A stretch of 64,000 bases of DNA from Pseudomonas fluorescens (GCF_000802965.1 NZ_JSAK01000007.1:1-64000), one strand, 5' to 3'. Counted from the first letter of the stretch, positions 8,947 through 18,888 are shown. The notes: generated by a model not told the origin, from the sequence alone. Program-made: numbers and translations.

Positions 8947-11751
8947 TTGACCCTTGTCCCCGAACAGGCTGTGCATTTCGGCCCCTACAAGATCTATCCC
9001 GGACAACGTCTGGTGATGGAATCCGATCGGCCCTTGCGCCTGGGCCGGCGAGCCATGGACATCCTGTTGATCCTGCTGGAACACGCCGGAAAAGTGGTCA
9101 GCAAACAACAGCTGATCGCCGAAATCTGGCCCGACAGCGTGGTCGAAGAGATCAACCTGCGGGTGCATATGGCTGCCCTGCGCAAAGCCCTCGGCGACGG
9201 TCAGGCCGGCCAGCGCTACATCGTCACCGTGGCCCAACGTGGCTACAGTTTTGTCGCGCCTTGTTCGCTGGAGCACATCAAGCAAGGCCCGCAACAGGGC
9301 GCTATTGAATCGAACGGCCATAACCTGCCCTTGCGCCACACCCGCCTGATCGGTCGCCAGGTGCTGGTCGACAGTCTGATGGCGCAATTGCCGCGCCAGC
9401 GCTTCATCACCCTCGTTGGTCCCGGCGGTATCGGCAAAACCACCGTCGCCCTGCGCGTCGCCGAGCAACTGATCGGCCGCTACCGCGACGGTATTCGCCT
9501 GCTGGACCTGGCGCCGATCAATGATCCTTCGGTGATCACCGGTCAACTGGCGACGTTGCTCGACCTGTCTCTGCACGACGGTGAACCGCTGAACAGCCTC
9601 GCCACGTTCCTGCGCGAACGGCAGATGTTGCTGGTCATCGACAATTGCGAACACCTGATCGACAGCGTGGCACTGCTCTGTGAAAGCCTGCTGCGTGGCG
9701 CGCCGCAGCTGCATATCCTGGCCACCAGTCGCGAGAGCCTGCGAGCCGAAAGCGAATTCGTCCAGCGCCTGGAGTCACTGGACTGCCCGCCGCCCATTGC
9801 CGTGCTGGACCGCGCTCAGGCCTTGAGTTTTTCCGCACTGCAATTGTTCGTCGAACGGGCCATGGCCAGCCATGACAGCTTTGAATTGACCGATGCCGAA
9901 TTGCCGCTGGTCATCGATATCTGCCGGCGCCTCGATGGCATTCCCCTGGCCCTCGAACTGGCGGCCGCGCAAGTCGCGAACCTTGGCCTCAGCGGTTTGC
10001 TGACGCAGTTGCAAGAAAGTTTTCGGCTGCTTGCCCACAGCAGCCAGTCGCCCCTGGGCAGGCATCAAACCCTGCGCACAACGCTGGACTGGAGCTTCAA
10101 ACTGCTCAATGCCTGTGAACAAACCTGCCTGCGTCGACTGGGCATCTTTCGCGGTGGCTTTACCCTGGAATCGGCGGCGGCGGTGATCGTTGGCGAACAC
10201 ATCGAACCGCGAGAAGTGTTCGGCTCCATCACGCAACTGGTGGCCAAGTCGCTGCTGAGCGTGGACGTCGGCGACGAAGAGGTGTTCTACCGCCTGCTCG
10301 ACACCACCCGCCGCTATGCCCTGGAAAAACTCGAACAGACCGACGAACTGCCTGCCGCCCGCAAACGCCACGCCGAACGGTGTCTGACGCTAATGCAGCA
10401 GGCGCAAAACGACTGGGAACACATCCCCACCGGTGTATGGATAGATCGTTACGCGCGCAGCCTTGAAGACATCCGTGCGGCGCTCGACTGGGGGCTGTCT
10501 GCACAAGGGCCGCATGCGCTGGCAATCCGCCTGACCGCAACGTCCACGCCGCTGTGGCAGGAACTGTCGCTGCTCAACGAGTACGGCGGTTATGTGCGCA
10601 AGGCGCTGGCGCTCCTCGACGTTGCGCCCGAGACCTGCCCACGTCTGAAAATGACCTTGAAACTGGCCCTCGGCAGCACCTGTTACCACACCAACGGCGG
10701 CACAACCGAAACCATCGAAGCCTTTGTCAGCGCGCATACCCTGGCCAATCACTGCAATGACCTGGCCGGAAAACTTCGCGCTGTCTCCGGGCACCTGGCG
10801 GTCAACCTCGGTTGCGGCCACTATCAAATGGCCCTGGAACAGAGCGAACAATTCGACCGACTGGGGCCGCAAGGCGATGCAGCACTGTCCTTGAGCGCCC
10901 ATCGCTTGCGCGTGCTGACCCTGCACTTTGCCGGCGATCAGCACCGGGCGCGGATGAACGCCGAAGAGGTGATCCAGCGCATGGCCCACAGCGGCCATCT
11001 CAATCGTTTCACTCATGGATTTGGCGTGCAATACGACCAGAGCGTCGCCGCCCTGACCATCCTTGCCCGCATCCTCTGGATACAGGGCCAACCGGAACAA
11101 GCCTGGCGTACTGCCCGGCAGGCGCTGGACATTGCGCTGCAGATCAACCACGGCTCGTCCATCTGCTACACACTGGCACTGTCAGGCTGCCTGATCGCCC
11201 ATTACAACGGCGACAGCCGAACCGCCCGCGAACTCTTGCGCCTGCTGCTGGAGCAAGCACAGAAACATTCGGTGCTGCTTTTCTACACTTGGGCCCGGCA
11301 CTACGCACAGGTCATCGACGGTGCCGAGGCAGATGCGCTTCCTCGTCCGCAGATGGGTTTGGTCAAGGACATCATGGTCACCCTCGACAGCGGCTTCGTC
11401 GATTATGATTTGCTGCAACGCGCCGAGAGCGGCGCGGCGGGCTGGAGCACCGCGGAGATTCTGCGCGCCAGCACCGATGCGCTGTTGGCCGCGGATTGCC
11501 CGATCAGAAATTGTGCCGCCGAAACCGTGCTGCTCAAGGCACTCAACGTGGCGAAAGCCCAAGGCGCCCTGGCCTGGGAACTGCGCAGTGCCACCTCGCT
11601 GGCGCGGCTTTGGCAGCGTCAGGGCCGCTACCGGCAAGCCCATGTGTTGCTGACGCCGATCTACCAGCGATTCACCGAAGGCCATGCCACGCCGGACCTG
11701 GTCGCCGTGAAATGTTTACTCGGCGAGCTGCAGGGTCACCTGCCGGTTTGA
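8947..11751 (+). CDS. Winged-helix/NB-ARC/TPR-like large transcriptional regulator
   Basis: A 934-residue regulator that starts at TTG 8947, chosen because AGGAG lies eight bases upstream. The OmpR/PhoB-type winged helix spans residues 8-105. An NB-ARC/STAND ATPase follows, with Walker A GPGGIGKTT at 158-166 and Walker B-like LLVIDNCEHL near 225-234. The C-terminal 450 residues are helical, TPR-like, probably for signal or protein binding. The layout matches SARP/MalT-like STAND regulators, which need ATP and an inducer to oligomerise. The 3' end overlaps the convergent paralogue by 36 bases. Confidence 0.87.
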   Translation: MTLVPEQAVHFGPYKIYPGQRLVMESDRPLRLGRRAMDILLILLEHAGKVVSKQQLIAEIWPDSVVEEINLRVHMAALRKALGDGQAGQRYIVTVAQRGYSFVAPCSLEHIKQGPQQGAIESNGHNLPLRHTRLIGRQVLVDSLMAQLPRQRFITLVGPGGIGKTTVALRVAEQLIGRYRDGIRLLDLAPINDPSVITGQLATLLDLSLHDGEPLNSLATFLRERQMLLVIDNCEHLIDSVALLCESLLRGAPQLHILATSRESLRAESEFVQRLESLDCPPPIAVLDRAQALSFSALQLFVERAMASHDSFELTDAELPLVIDICRRLDGIPLALELAAAQVANLGLSGLLTQLQESFRLLAHSSQSPLGRHQTLRTTLDWSFKLLNACEQTCLRRLGIFRGGFTLESAAAVIVGEHIEPREVFGSITQLVAKSLLSVDVGDEEVFYRLLDTTRRYALEKLEQTDELPAARKRHAERCLTLMQQAQNDWEHIPTGVWIDRYARSLEDIRAALDWGLSAQGPHALAIRLTATSTPLWQELSLLNEYGGYVRKALALLDVAPETCPRLKMTLKLALGSTCYHTNGGTTETIEAFVSAHTLANHCNDLAGKLRAVSGHLAVNLGCGHYQMALEQSEQFDRLGPQGDAALSLSAHRLRVLTLHFAGDQHRARMNAEEVIQRMAHSGHLNRFTHGFGVQYDQSVAALTILARILWIQGQPEQAWRTARQALDIALQINHGSSICYTLALSGCLIAHYNGDSRTARELLRLLLEQAQKHSVLLFYTWARHYAQVIDGAEADALPRPQMGLVKDIMVTLDSGFVDYDLLQRAESGAAGWSTAEILRASTDALLAADCPIRNCAAETVLLKALNVAKAQGALAWELRSATSLARLWQRQGRYRQAHVLLTPIYQRFTEGHATPDLVAVKCLLGELQGHLPV

Positions 11752-13200
11752 TGGCCGGCGTGTGTGACTGACGTAGCCGGCGTAGCGCATTTCAAAGGCG
11801 CGCAAGGCTCCGCTCTGTTCGAGTTTTTCCAGCGCATAACAGCGAGTGGTATTGAGAAAGCGATAGCGGGTCACGCCGCGGACTAGCTCCAGCGACAGCA
11901 GCGATTTGAACACCAGACCCTCCATTACGCTGATCAGACTGGAGGACCCCAGCGTCGCACAACTGATCACGCCCATTGCCGCGTCCAGGGTGAACGCCGA
12001 TTTGAATACCGCCAGGCGCTGCAACACGGTTTGCTCCATCGGACTCAGCCGCTCATAGCTCCAGTCGAGAGCCGCTTTCAGGGTCTGGTGTCGTGGGACT
12101 GCCGTACGCCGCCCCTGGGTCAGCATCTGAAAACAGTTATCCAGTTGCGCTTGCAGGCCCACCAGCGCCAACGCGTCGATCTGTGCCGCCGCCAGCTCAA
12201 TCGCCAAGGGCAAGCCATCGAGTCGCCGACAGATTTCGCGCACGACCTTAAGGTCCTGCTCGCGCAGGGCAAAGCCGTGCTGACGAGCACGGGCACGGCT
12301 GACGAACAACTGCACAGCTGAATAGCCCATGACCTCGTCAATACTACGCAAGGCCGACGTCGGTGGCACCAGCAGCGGCGGCAAAGGCAGGAGTGTTTCG
12401 TTGTTGGCCAGCAACGGTTCACGGCTGGTGGCGAGAATCGACAGATGAGGTGCTGAAATCAGTAACCCTTCGACCAGTGTCCGGCAGCCTTCAAGCAGGC
12501 GCTCGCAATTGTCGAGGACCAGCAACGCATGCCACTGCCCCAGCGTGTCGAAGGTAGTGCCGACGTCCAATTCCAATGTACGCGTCAAATGATCGAGCAC
12601 CTGCGCCGGGTCATCGATCATCGCCATATCCACCCGCCACACACCGTCGCGGTAGTGCTGCAAGAGCAATTCAGCGACACGCAAGGCAACGGTGGTCTTG
12701 CCAATGCCACACGGCCCGACCACGGTCATGAAGCGGCGTACCGGCAACTGCCGCACCAGACTGCCAACGACGGCATCGCGACCGGTGACAGACGTGAGTC
12801 GCGCCGGCAGGTTGTGGGGGATTTCATGAGGGGCGTCGATGGCGAAAGGCGTGATAGTCATCGCCTGCTGCACCGGCGCGACAAAGCTGTAGCCACGCTC
12901 GGGGATGTTGACGATGTAGCAGTGCCCGTTCTGTCCGTCACGAAAGGCCCGACGCAGGGCAGCAATGTGCACGCGCAGGTTGATTTCCTCGACCACCGTT
13001 CTCGGCCAGACCTGAGCAATCAGCTCGTCCTTGCTGACCACCGAGCCTGCATGCTCGACCAGCACCTGCAAGATATCCAGCGCGCGCCCGCCCAGGCGCA
13101 GCGGCTGATCGCCCTCCAGCACCAGTCGTTGATTGACGTGGAACGCGAAGGGGCCGAAGTGCAGCACCGTGTCGCTGTTGAAATCTCTGAGGCTATTCAT
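11716..13200 (-). CDS. Winged-helix/NB-ARC regulator, short paralogue
   Basis: A 494-residue paralogue of the preceding regulator: winged helix at residues 12-108, Walker A GPCGIGKTT at 162-170, Walker B-like LLVLDNCERL. It ends after the NB-ARC and winged-helix-like arm region and lacks the long TPR-like half. The two genes are convergent and overlap at their 3' ends. The absence of the sensor half suggests a different input or a partner role; a natural short form is as likely as a truncation, because the family contains both lengths. Confidence 0.85.
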   Translation of the reverse strand: MNSLRDFNSDTVLHFGPFAFHVNQRLVLEGDQPLRLGGRALDILQVLVEHAGSVVSKDELIAQVWPRTVVEEINLRVHIAALRRAFRDGQNGHCYIVNIPERGYSFVAPVQQAMTITPFAIDAPHEIPHNLPARLTSVTGRDAVVGSLVRQLPVRRFMTVVGPCGIGKTTVALRVAELLLQHYRDGVWRVDMAMIDDPAQVLDHLTRTLELDVGTTFDTLGQWHALLVLDNCERLLEGCRTLVEGLLISAPHLSILATSREPLLANNETLLPLPPLLVPPTSALRSIDEVMGYSAVQLFVSRARARQHGFALREQDLKVVREICRRLDGLPLAIELAAAQIDALALVGLQAQLDNCFQMLTQGRRTAVPRHQTLKAALDWSYERLSPMEQTVLQRLAVFKSAFTLDAAMGVISCATLGSSSLISVMEGLVFKSLLSLELVRGVTRYRFLNTTRCYALEKLEQSGALRAFEMRYAGYVSHTRRPSNRQVTLQLAE

Positions 13201-13360
13201 GCGTCGTCACCCGCTGGAAACCTGCTCGGCACGCGAGGCCATCCAGGCTCCGTACCTTCCTTGCAATGAGTTCACAGGTATCTTGGCAGCCCCCGGTGAC
13301 GGTTCAACCACCACGTGGGGAGCGTCACGGTCATTACGGTGCGCACAACGGACAAAGGCG

Positions 13361-14311
13361 CTAGCTGAATTGCTCGCGGTACTGGGTCGGGGTCAGGCCG
13401 AGCTTTTCACTGAACAGAAAACGCATGTGCCGCACGCTGCCGAAGCCGCTTTTGAACGCTACGGTCTTGAGCGGCAAGTCACCGGTTTCCAGCAGGTTTC
13501 GGGCGCAGTCGATGCGTGCGTTTTGCAGAAACTCCATGGGCGTCATGTTCACTTCCCGGGAAAAGACCCTGGCGAAATGACGGGGGCTCATGTTGGCCAG
13601 ACTGGCCATGCGTTCGATGCTGAAGGCTTCGTCCAGGTGTTCGAGCACATGGTTCTGCACGCGGGTGATCGCCGTTTCATTCGGAGCTACCGCTGCCATC
13701 AGCGGGCTGAACTGCGCCTGGCCGCCCTGGCGCTTCATGACCACCAGCAACACCTTCGCGACGTCCTGAGCGACTTTCTTGCCATGGTCTGCAGCGACCA
13801 CTGCCAGCGCCAGGTCGATGCCGGCGGTGACCCCGCCGGAGGTGATGAGGTTGCGGTCCTGAACGTAAATCTGATCGGTCTCGACCGTCGCCGTGGGGAA
13901 TGCCTTGATCAACCGTTCGGTGTAATGCCAGTGGGTGGTCACGCGGTAGCCATCGAGTAAACCGGCGTGGCCCAGCACAAACGCACCGGTGCAGATCGAG
14001 CCATAAGTCGTCGATCGAGTGACGTTGTGCTTGAGCCACTCGAGCAACGGCGGATGTTTTTCGTTGTAGGCACCGGGGCCGCCAGGCACCAGCAGCAGAT
14101 CGAAGCCATCGCAGGCCTGATCGACAGGCATATCGGCAAGCACCCTCACGCCATTGGACGCCCGCAGTGCGCCGGGCTCGGTGCCAAGGGTCGTCAGCAC
14201 ATAGTGGTCGTCGGGTTTGAGATAACGGTTGGCAATGGAAAACACCTCCATCGGACCGGCCATGTCGAGCAGGAGAAAGTCGGGAAACAGCACCATTGCC
14301 ACGGTTTTCAT
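13361..14311 (-). CDS. GlxA-family regulator (DJ-1/PfpI domain plus AraC HTH)
   Basis: A 316-residue regulator. Residues 3-170 form a class-I glutamine-amidotransferase-like DJ-1/PfpI domain with the nucleophile-elbow cysteine in GSICTGAFVLG. Residues 215-314 form an AraC double HTH (SLANMSPRHFARVFSREV, then FKSGFGSVRHMRFLF). Proteobacterial members often control amine, carnitine or amino-acid catabolism. No obvious target operon lies next to it. Confidence 0.9.
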   Translation of the reverse strand: MKTVAMVLFPDFLLLDMAGPMEVFSIANRYLKPDDHYVLTTLGTEPGALRASNGVRVLADMPVDQACDGFDLLLVPGGPGAYNEKHPPLLEWLKHNVTRSTTYGSICTGAFVLGHAGLLDGYRVTTHWHYTERLIKAFPTATVETDQIYVQDRNLITSGGVTAGIDLALAVVAADHGKKVAQDVAKVLLVVMKRQGGQAQFSPLMAAVAPNETAITRVQNHVLEHLDEAFSIERMASLANMSPRHFARVFSREVNMTPMEFLQNARIDCARNLLETGDLPLKTVAFKSGFGSVRHMRFLFSEKLGLTPTQYREQFS

Positions 14312-14354
14312 GGGTTCAGAATCACTGGAATCTTAGGAAAAAAACACCCATTCC

Positions 14355-14440
14355 TGTAGGAGCCGGCTTGCTGGCGATGGGGCCAGCGGGATTTGCATCG
14401 ATTGCGAGGCCGCCATCGCGGGCAAGCCACGCTCCTACAG
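14355..14440. repeat. REP palindrome pair
   Basis: Inverted REP cores beginning TGTAGGAGCCGGCTTGCTGG and ending GCTCCTACAG, in the 304-base divergent gap between the GlxA-type regulator and the pirin gene. The rest of this gap (14441-14615) is AT-rich and probably holds the pirin promoter, but I cannot fix its boxes. Confidence 0.85.
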
Positions 14441-14615
14441 ATTATGTGTTCGGCATTGATGGGCATTATGGCGAAGTGTAGCGTCAGCGTCGTCGTTCAT
14501 TACTGTCAACCTGAAGGAGACAGTATTTCAATTTCCATCTACTTATTACACCCACCAGTAACCATTAACCTTCTCCTCACTCGGACGAATCAACGTCCCC
14601 ACAGGAGATTTCATC

Positions 14616-15338
14616 ATGCTGACCCTTCGCAAAGCATCGGATCGTGGCCTGGCCAATCACGGTTGGCTGAAGTCGTTCCATACCTTTTCCTTCGCCGGCT
14701 ATCGCAACCCGAAAGAACAGGGTTTTTCCGATCTGCTGGTGATCAACGATGACCGGGTGGCGGCCGGTAAAGGTTTCGGCCAGCACCCGCATCGCGACAT
14801 GGAGATTTTCTCCTACGTGCTCGAAGGTGCACTGGAACACAAGGACACATTGGGCACCGGCTCGGTGATCCGTCCCGGCGATGTGCAGTTGATGAGCGCC
14901 GGCAGCGGCGTGGCGCACAGCGAATACAACCACTCGGACTCGCGGCCCGTGCACTTTCTGCAAATCTGGATCGTCCCGGACGTCAGCGGTGCCAAACCCC
15001 GCTATCAGCAAGAACATTTCAGCACGCAGAAAAAACGCGGTCGCCTGCAATTGATCATCTCCCCCGACGGCGCCAAGGGTTCGCTGAAAGTCCGCCAGGA
15101 CGCGCGGGTGTATGCCGGCCTGATCGATGGCAAGGAGAGCGCCACGCTGGAACTGGCTGCCAATCGCTATGCCTATGTGCATGTGGCTCGCGGCCAGGTC
15201 GAACTGAACGGCGTGGCCTTGCAGGAAGGCGACGGCGTGCGGGTTCGCGAAGAACAGTTGCTGACCCTGAGCAACGGGGTAGATGCCGAAGTATTGGTGT
15301 TCGATCTGCGTCCGCAAGAGCTGCCGGAAATGCCATAA
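14616..15338 (+). CDS. Pirin-family protein (YhhW-like bicupin)
   Basis: A 240-residue bicupin of the pirin family. The metal ligands are the canonical set His57 and His59 in GQHPHRDME, His101 and Glu103 in GVAHSEYNHS. YhhW-type pirins show quercetin 2,3-dioxygenase activity in vitro, and others act as redox-sensitive regulators. CAGGAG lies upstream of ATG. It stands alone between two REP elements. Confidence 0.92.
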   Translation: MLTLRKASDRGLANHGWLKSFHTFSFAGYRNPKEQGFSDLLVINDDRVAAGKGFGQHPHRDMEIFSYVLEGALEHKDTLGTGSVIRPGDVQLMSAGSGVAHSEYNHSDSRPVHFLQIWIVPDVSGAKPRYQQEHFSTQKKRGRLQLIISPDGAKGSLKVRQDARVYAGLIDGKESATLELAANRYAYVHVARGQVELNGVALQEGDGVRVREEQLLTLSNGVDAEVLVFDLRPQELPEMP

Positions 15339-15350
15339 GCAACCGGCCCT

Positions 15351-15451
15351 TGTAGGAGCGAGCCTGCTCGCGATGGAAGTAATGAAAACGCGTTGTTTCC
15401 AGAGAGCACGCGTTATCGTTGAAGTCCATCGCGAGCAGGCTCGCTCCCACA
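15351..15451. repeat. REP palindrome pair, overlapping a gene end
   Basis: Inverted cores (TGTAGGAGCGAGCCTGCTCG and its counterpart) with a 40-base spacer. The right arm encodes the last residues of the minus-strand LysR gene that ends at 15413. Confidence 0.85.
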
Positions 15452-16309
15452 AAAGCCTTCGACAATCTCATCAATCACCACGCGAACCCGCGCCGTATGC
15501 CGCAAATCCGCGTGAGTCACCAGCCACACGTCATAAGGCAGCGGCCGGGTGCGCTCCGGCCACAACCTCACCAGTCCATCCTTCTCCCCCACGTACACCG
15601 GAATTTCCCCGATCCCGATCCCCGCGGCAATGGAGCGACGCACCAGCAGGCCGGAACTCAGGCTGGCAACAATCCGCCCGCGACCCGGCGGTTCGCTAAC
15701 CAGCGTCAGGTCCTTGCCACTCTGCAAATACGGCTGATACACCACCAGATCATGCCCTTCGAACGCCGATCCCGGCTCGGGCACACCACGGGCATCCACG
15801 TAGGCTTGCGAGGCGAACAGGCCCACCGGCCAACGAGCGATTCGCCGGGCGATAAGGTCAGGGTTCTCTGGCCGGGTATTGCGAACGGCGATGTCGGCTT
15901 CGCGTTTGGCCAGGCTGAGAATTTGTGTCGAAGCGTCCAGCTGCACCCGCACGTCGGGGTGACGTTGATGCAAACGAGCGATGGCCGGGATCAGGAAGTC
16001 GATGGCCATGGAGTCGGTGGTGGTCACCCGCACGGTGCCCGTCAGCCGATCATCGAGGCCCTGGATACGCCGCTCAAGCTCCAGTGCGGAATGCTCCATT
16101 TTCTCGATGGCGCGCATCGCCGCCTCGCCCACCGCAGTCAGTGCATAGCCTTCGGAAGTGCGCAGGAACAACGTCGCGCTCAATGATTTTTCCAGCGCCG
16201 TAATGCGCCGGCCGACAGTGGCCTGATCGACACCCAGCACCCGCGCTGCGCCGCGCAACGTTGATTCGCGGCAGACCGCCAGGAATACCCGTGCGTCATC
16301 CCAATTCAT
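15413..16309 (-). CDS. LysR-family transcriptional regulator
   Basis: About 298 residues from the ATG at 16309, preceded by GAGGAGA; the upstream in-frame extension is rejected. HTH at residues 3-60 (VFLAVCRESTLRGAARVLG, then QATVGRRITALEKSL), then an effector domain. It is of the CrgA/YhjC-like group that often controls a divergent exporter or oxidoreductase. It is divergent from the MFS gene, the likely target. The C-terminal GSEPARDGLQR is encoded by REP sequence, so the native end has probably been extended. Confidence 0.88.
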   Translation of the reverse strand: MNWDDARVFLAVCRESTLRGAARVLGVDQATVGRRITALEKSLSATLFLRTSEGYALTAVGEAAMRAIEKMEHSALELERRIQGLDDRLTGTVRVTTTDSMAIDFLIPAIARLHQRHPDVRVQLDASTQILSLAKREADIAVRNTRPENPDLIARRIARWPVGLFASQAYVDARGVPEPGSAFEGHDLVVYQPYLQSGKDLTLVSEPPGRGRIVASLSSGLLVRRSIAAGIGIGEIPVYVGEKDGLVRLWPERTRPLPYDVWLVTHADLRHTARVRVVIDEIVEGFCGSEPARDGLQR

Positions 16310-16421
16310 TGGCCTCTCCTCAATGATGCATTTATGCATCACTGTAGCGTGAAATCGCTGCGCCGGCGCATCAATAAACCTCGTTATGCTGGGCTCCAAT
16401 CAAACCTGCAGGACGCCCCTC

Positions 16422-17636
16422 ATGCCCAGCGCAACGCACAACCCACGCAGCGCAATCTGGCTGCCTATATTCGCCGGTCTCAGCGCCAGCCTGGTCAGCA
16501 TCGGCCTGGCGCGTTTTGCCTATACACCGCTGATTCCGTCACTGATCCAGGCCCATTGGTTTTCCGCCAGCGACGTGGTGTACCTCGGCGCCGCCAACCT
16601 GGTGGGCTACCTCATCGGTGCACTGATCGGCCACCCGTTGGCACGAGGGACATCGAACAAAACCGCGCTGCGGCTGATGATGCTGGCAGTGACATTGTCG
16701 TTTTTCGCCTGTGCGTATCCGTTGTCGGTGAGCTGGTTTTTCGGCTGGCGTTTGCTCTCGGGCATTGCCGGTGGCGCGATCATGGTGCTGGTGGCGGCGA
16801 CGGTGTTGCCGCATGTGCCGGCCTCGCGCAAAGGCTTGGCCAGTGGCGCGATCTTTCTCGGCATAGGGCTGGGCATTGCCGGGTCCGGGACGATTGTCCC
16901 GCCGCTATTGACCCTGGGCTTGCAACAAACCTGGCTCGGCCTCGGCTTGCTGGCGCTGATCCTGACTGCCATCAGCTGGTTTGGCTGGCCGTCGGCGGCG
17001 CCCCATGCAACGACTGCAACGACGGCCAATGTCGCGTCGCCCCGGACAAACCCGGGTGTCTACTTGCTGTTTGCCCAGTACGCGCTCATGGCGGCAGGAC
17101 TGGTGCCGGCCATGGTGTTCCTGGTGGATTACGTGGCTCGCGGCCTCGGCGCCGGGCAACACGTCGGCGCGCTGATTTGGGTGATGTACGGCATCGGCGC
17201 GATTGTCGGGCCGGTGAGTTATGGCTTTCTGGCGGATCAACTGGGGGCGAGGCCGAGTATTCGCCTGGTGCTGGTCGTTCAGGCGATTGCTGTGGGTCTG
17301 CTGTCGATCTGCAACTCATTCGCGGCATTGGCGTTGCTGGCGGTGATCCTCGGTTCGTTTCCACCGGGCATCGTGCCGCTGGCCTTGGCTCGGGTTCACG
17401 AACTGGTCCCCGGGCACCATCAGCAACAGGTCGTGTGGAGTCGCGCAACGGTGTCCTTCGCCACCTTCCAGGCCATTTCCGGGTTCGCTTATTCCGCGCT
17501 GTTCAATGCCAGCGGTGGTCATCATGCGTTGATGTTCGTGATTGCGGCCGGGGCGATTGTTGTGGCGTTGTTGTTGGAGTTGGGTGTGCGCTTATTGAAT
17601 CGTCCCGAGCAACTTGTTCAGGCCAATTGCCCATGA
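16422..17636 (+). CDS. MFS transporter, YbfB/YjiJ family
   Basis: About 404 residues from ATG 16422 (AGGA upstream). Twelve hydrophobic segments are visible, starting with AIWLPIFAGLSASLVSIGLA and ending with ALMFVIAAGAIVVALLLELG. The conserved SIGLARFAYTPLIP and ANLVGYLIGAL motifs place it in the YbfB/YjiJ group of inner-membrane MFS proteins, whose substrates are unknown. Divergent from the LysR gene, which is its probable regulator. Confidence 0.88.
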   Translation: MPSATHNPRSAIWLPIFAGLSASLVSIGLARFAYTPLIPSLIQAHWFSASDVVYLGAANLVGYLIGALIGHPLARGTSNKTALRLMMLAVTLSFFACAYPLSVSWFFGWRLLSGIAGGAIMVLVAATVLPHVPASRKGLASGAIFLGIGLGIAGSGTIVPPLLTLGLQQTWLGLGLLALILTAISWFGWPSAAPHATTATTANVASPRTNPGVYLLFAQYALMAAGLVPAMVFLVDYVARGLGAGQHVGALIWVMYGIGAIVGPVSYGFLADQLGARPSIRLVLVVQAIAVGLLSICNSFAALALLAVILGSFPPGIVPLALARVHELVPGHHQQQVVWSRATVSFATFQAISGFAYSALFNASGGHHALMFVIAAGAIVVALLLELGVRLLNRPEQLVQANCP

Positions 17637-17645
17637 AGATTTCCC

Positions 17646-17678
17646 TGTAGGAGCTGCCGCAGGCTGCGATCTTTTGAT
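17646..17678. repeat. Single REP copy
   Basis: TGTAGGAGCTGCCGCAGGCT followed by GCGATCTTTTGAT, the same family as the arms at 8610-8694, and then a small CCGCGCG/CGCGCGG hairpin. It follows the MFS stop directly and may act as its terminator. Confidence 0.75.
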
Positions 17679-17733
17679 TCTCCGCGCGAACGCGCGGTCT
17701 TATCTACACAACACTTCTCCTCAGGTATACGAA

Positions 17734-18732
17734 ATGAACTTACCTAAAGACATGACCCTGATCGAAATCACCCAACCCGGTGCTCCTGATGTCCTGCAAC
17801 CACGCCAGGTACCGGTTCCTACACCAGACGCTGGTGAAGTGCTGATCCGCGTGCACGCTGCCGGCGTCAATCGCCCCGACGTGCTTCAACGCGCGGGCAA
17901 GTACCCGATGAAACCCGGCATGAACCCGAACCCGGGCCTGGAAGTGGCCGGTGAAGTGGTCGCCGTTGGCGCAGGCGTCAGCGACTTTATCGAAGGCGAC
18001 AAGGTCTGTGCGCTGACCAATGGAGGCGGGTATGCCCAATATTGCGCGGTCCCGGCCAGCCAGACCCTATCAACTCCCGAAGGCATGGACTGGGTGCAAG
18101 CCGCCGCGATCCCGGAAACTTTTTTCACCGTGTGGGCCAATCTGTTCGAGATGGGCGGCGCCAGTAAAGGCCAGCGAGCGCTGATTCACGGCGGCACCAG
18201 CGGCATCGGCACCACTGCGTTGATGCTGTGCCGCGAGTTTGGCGTCAAGGCATTCGCCACGGCGGGCAGTGAGGAAAAGTGTGCGGTGATCCGCCAGTTG
18301 GGGGCCGAGCCGATCAACTATCGCGATCAGGATTTCGTTCAGGTCATTCAGGAAAAAACCGCCAACAAGGGCGTCAATGTCATCCTCGATATCATGGGCG
18401 GTTCGTACCTGAACCAGAATATCGCGGCATTGAGCATGGAGGGTCGACTGGTGATGCTGGGCTTCCTGGGTGGCGCTCACGCCAAGGACATTGACCTGCT
18501 GGCGATCATGGCCAAACGCGCCGTGGTGACGGGTTCGCTGCTGCGCTCGCGCACCCGGGAAGAAAAAGCGTCGATTGCCGAACAGTTGCGCGAATACGTA
18601 TGGCCAGTGCTGGCGGCAGGGCGTTGCCTGCCGATCATCGACAAGGTCTACGCACTCACCGAAGCGTCGCAGGCCCATGCCCGAATGGAAGCGGGCGATC
18701 ACATTGGCAAGATTGTATTGCGCGTGGACTGA
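17734..18732 (+). CDS. NAD(P)H:quinone oxidoreductase (zeta-crystallin/PIG3 type)
   Basis: A 332-residue medium-chain dehydrogenase/reductase without the catalytic zinc ligands. Start at ATG 17734; longer frames run through a REP. GroES-like domain with AAGVNRPDVLQRAGKYP, then the Rossmann motif GGTSGIGTTALML near residue 150. PIG3/QOR-type enzymes reduce quinones with NADPH. No partner genes are adjacent. Confidence 0.9.
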   Translation: MNLPKDMTLIEITQPGAPDVLQPRQVPVPTPDAGEVLIRVHAAGVNRPDVLQRAGKYPMKPGMNPNPGLEVAGEVVAVGAGVSDFIEGDKVCALTNGGGYAQYCAVPASQTLSTPEGMDWVQAAAIPETFFTVWANLFEMGGASKGQRALIHGGTSGIGTTALMLCREFGVKAFATAGSEEKCAVIRQLGAEPINYRDQDFVQVIQEKTANKGVNVILDIMGGSYLNQNIAALSMEGRLVMLGFLGGAHAKDIDLLAIMAKRAVVTGSLLRSRTREEKASIAEQLREYVWPVLAAGRCLPIIDKVYALTEASQAHARMEAGDHIGKIVLRVD

Positions 18733-18748
18733 TAGCAACGCTATTCCC

Positions 18749-18838
18749 TGTGGGAGCGAGCCTGCTCGCGAAGAGGCCTGCACATCCGACATTCACGTCG
18801 GCTGACACTCCGCTATCGCGAGCAGGCTCACTCCCACA
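18749..18838. repeat. REP palindrome pair
   Basis: Inverted cores TGTGGGAGCGAGCCTGCTCG and CGAGCAGGCTCACTCCCACA with a 47-base spacer, between the quinone oxidoreductase and the last chromosomal gene. Confidence 0.85.
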
Positions 18839-18888
18839 AGTCGCATTTTTCCCCGCCCCGCGCACGCATCTGTTAAAACGCGAACTTC

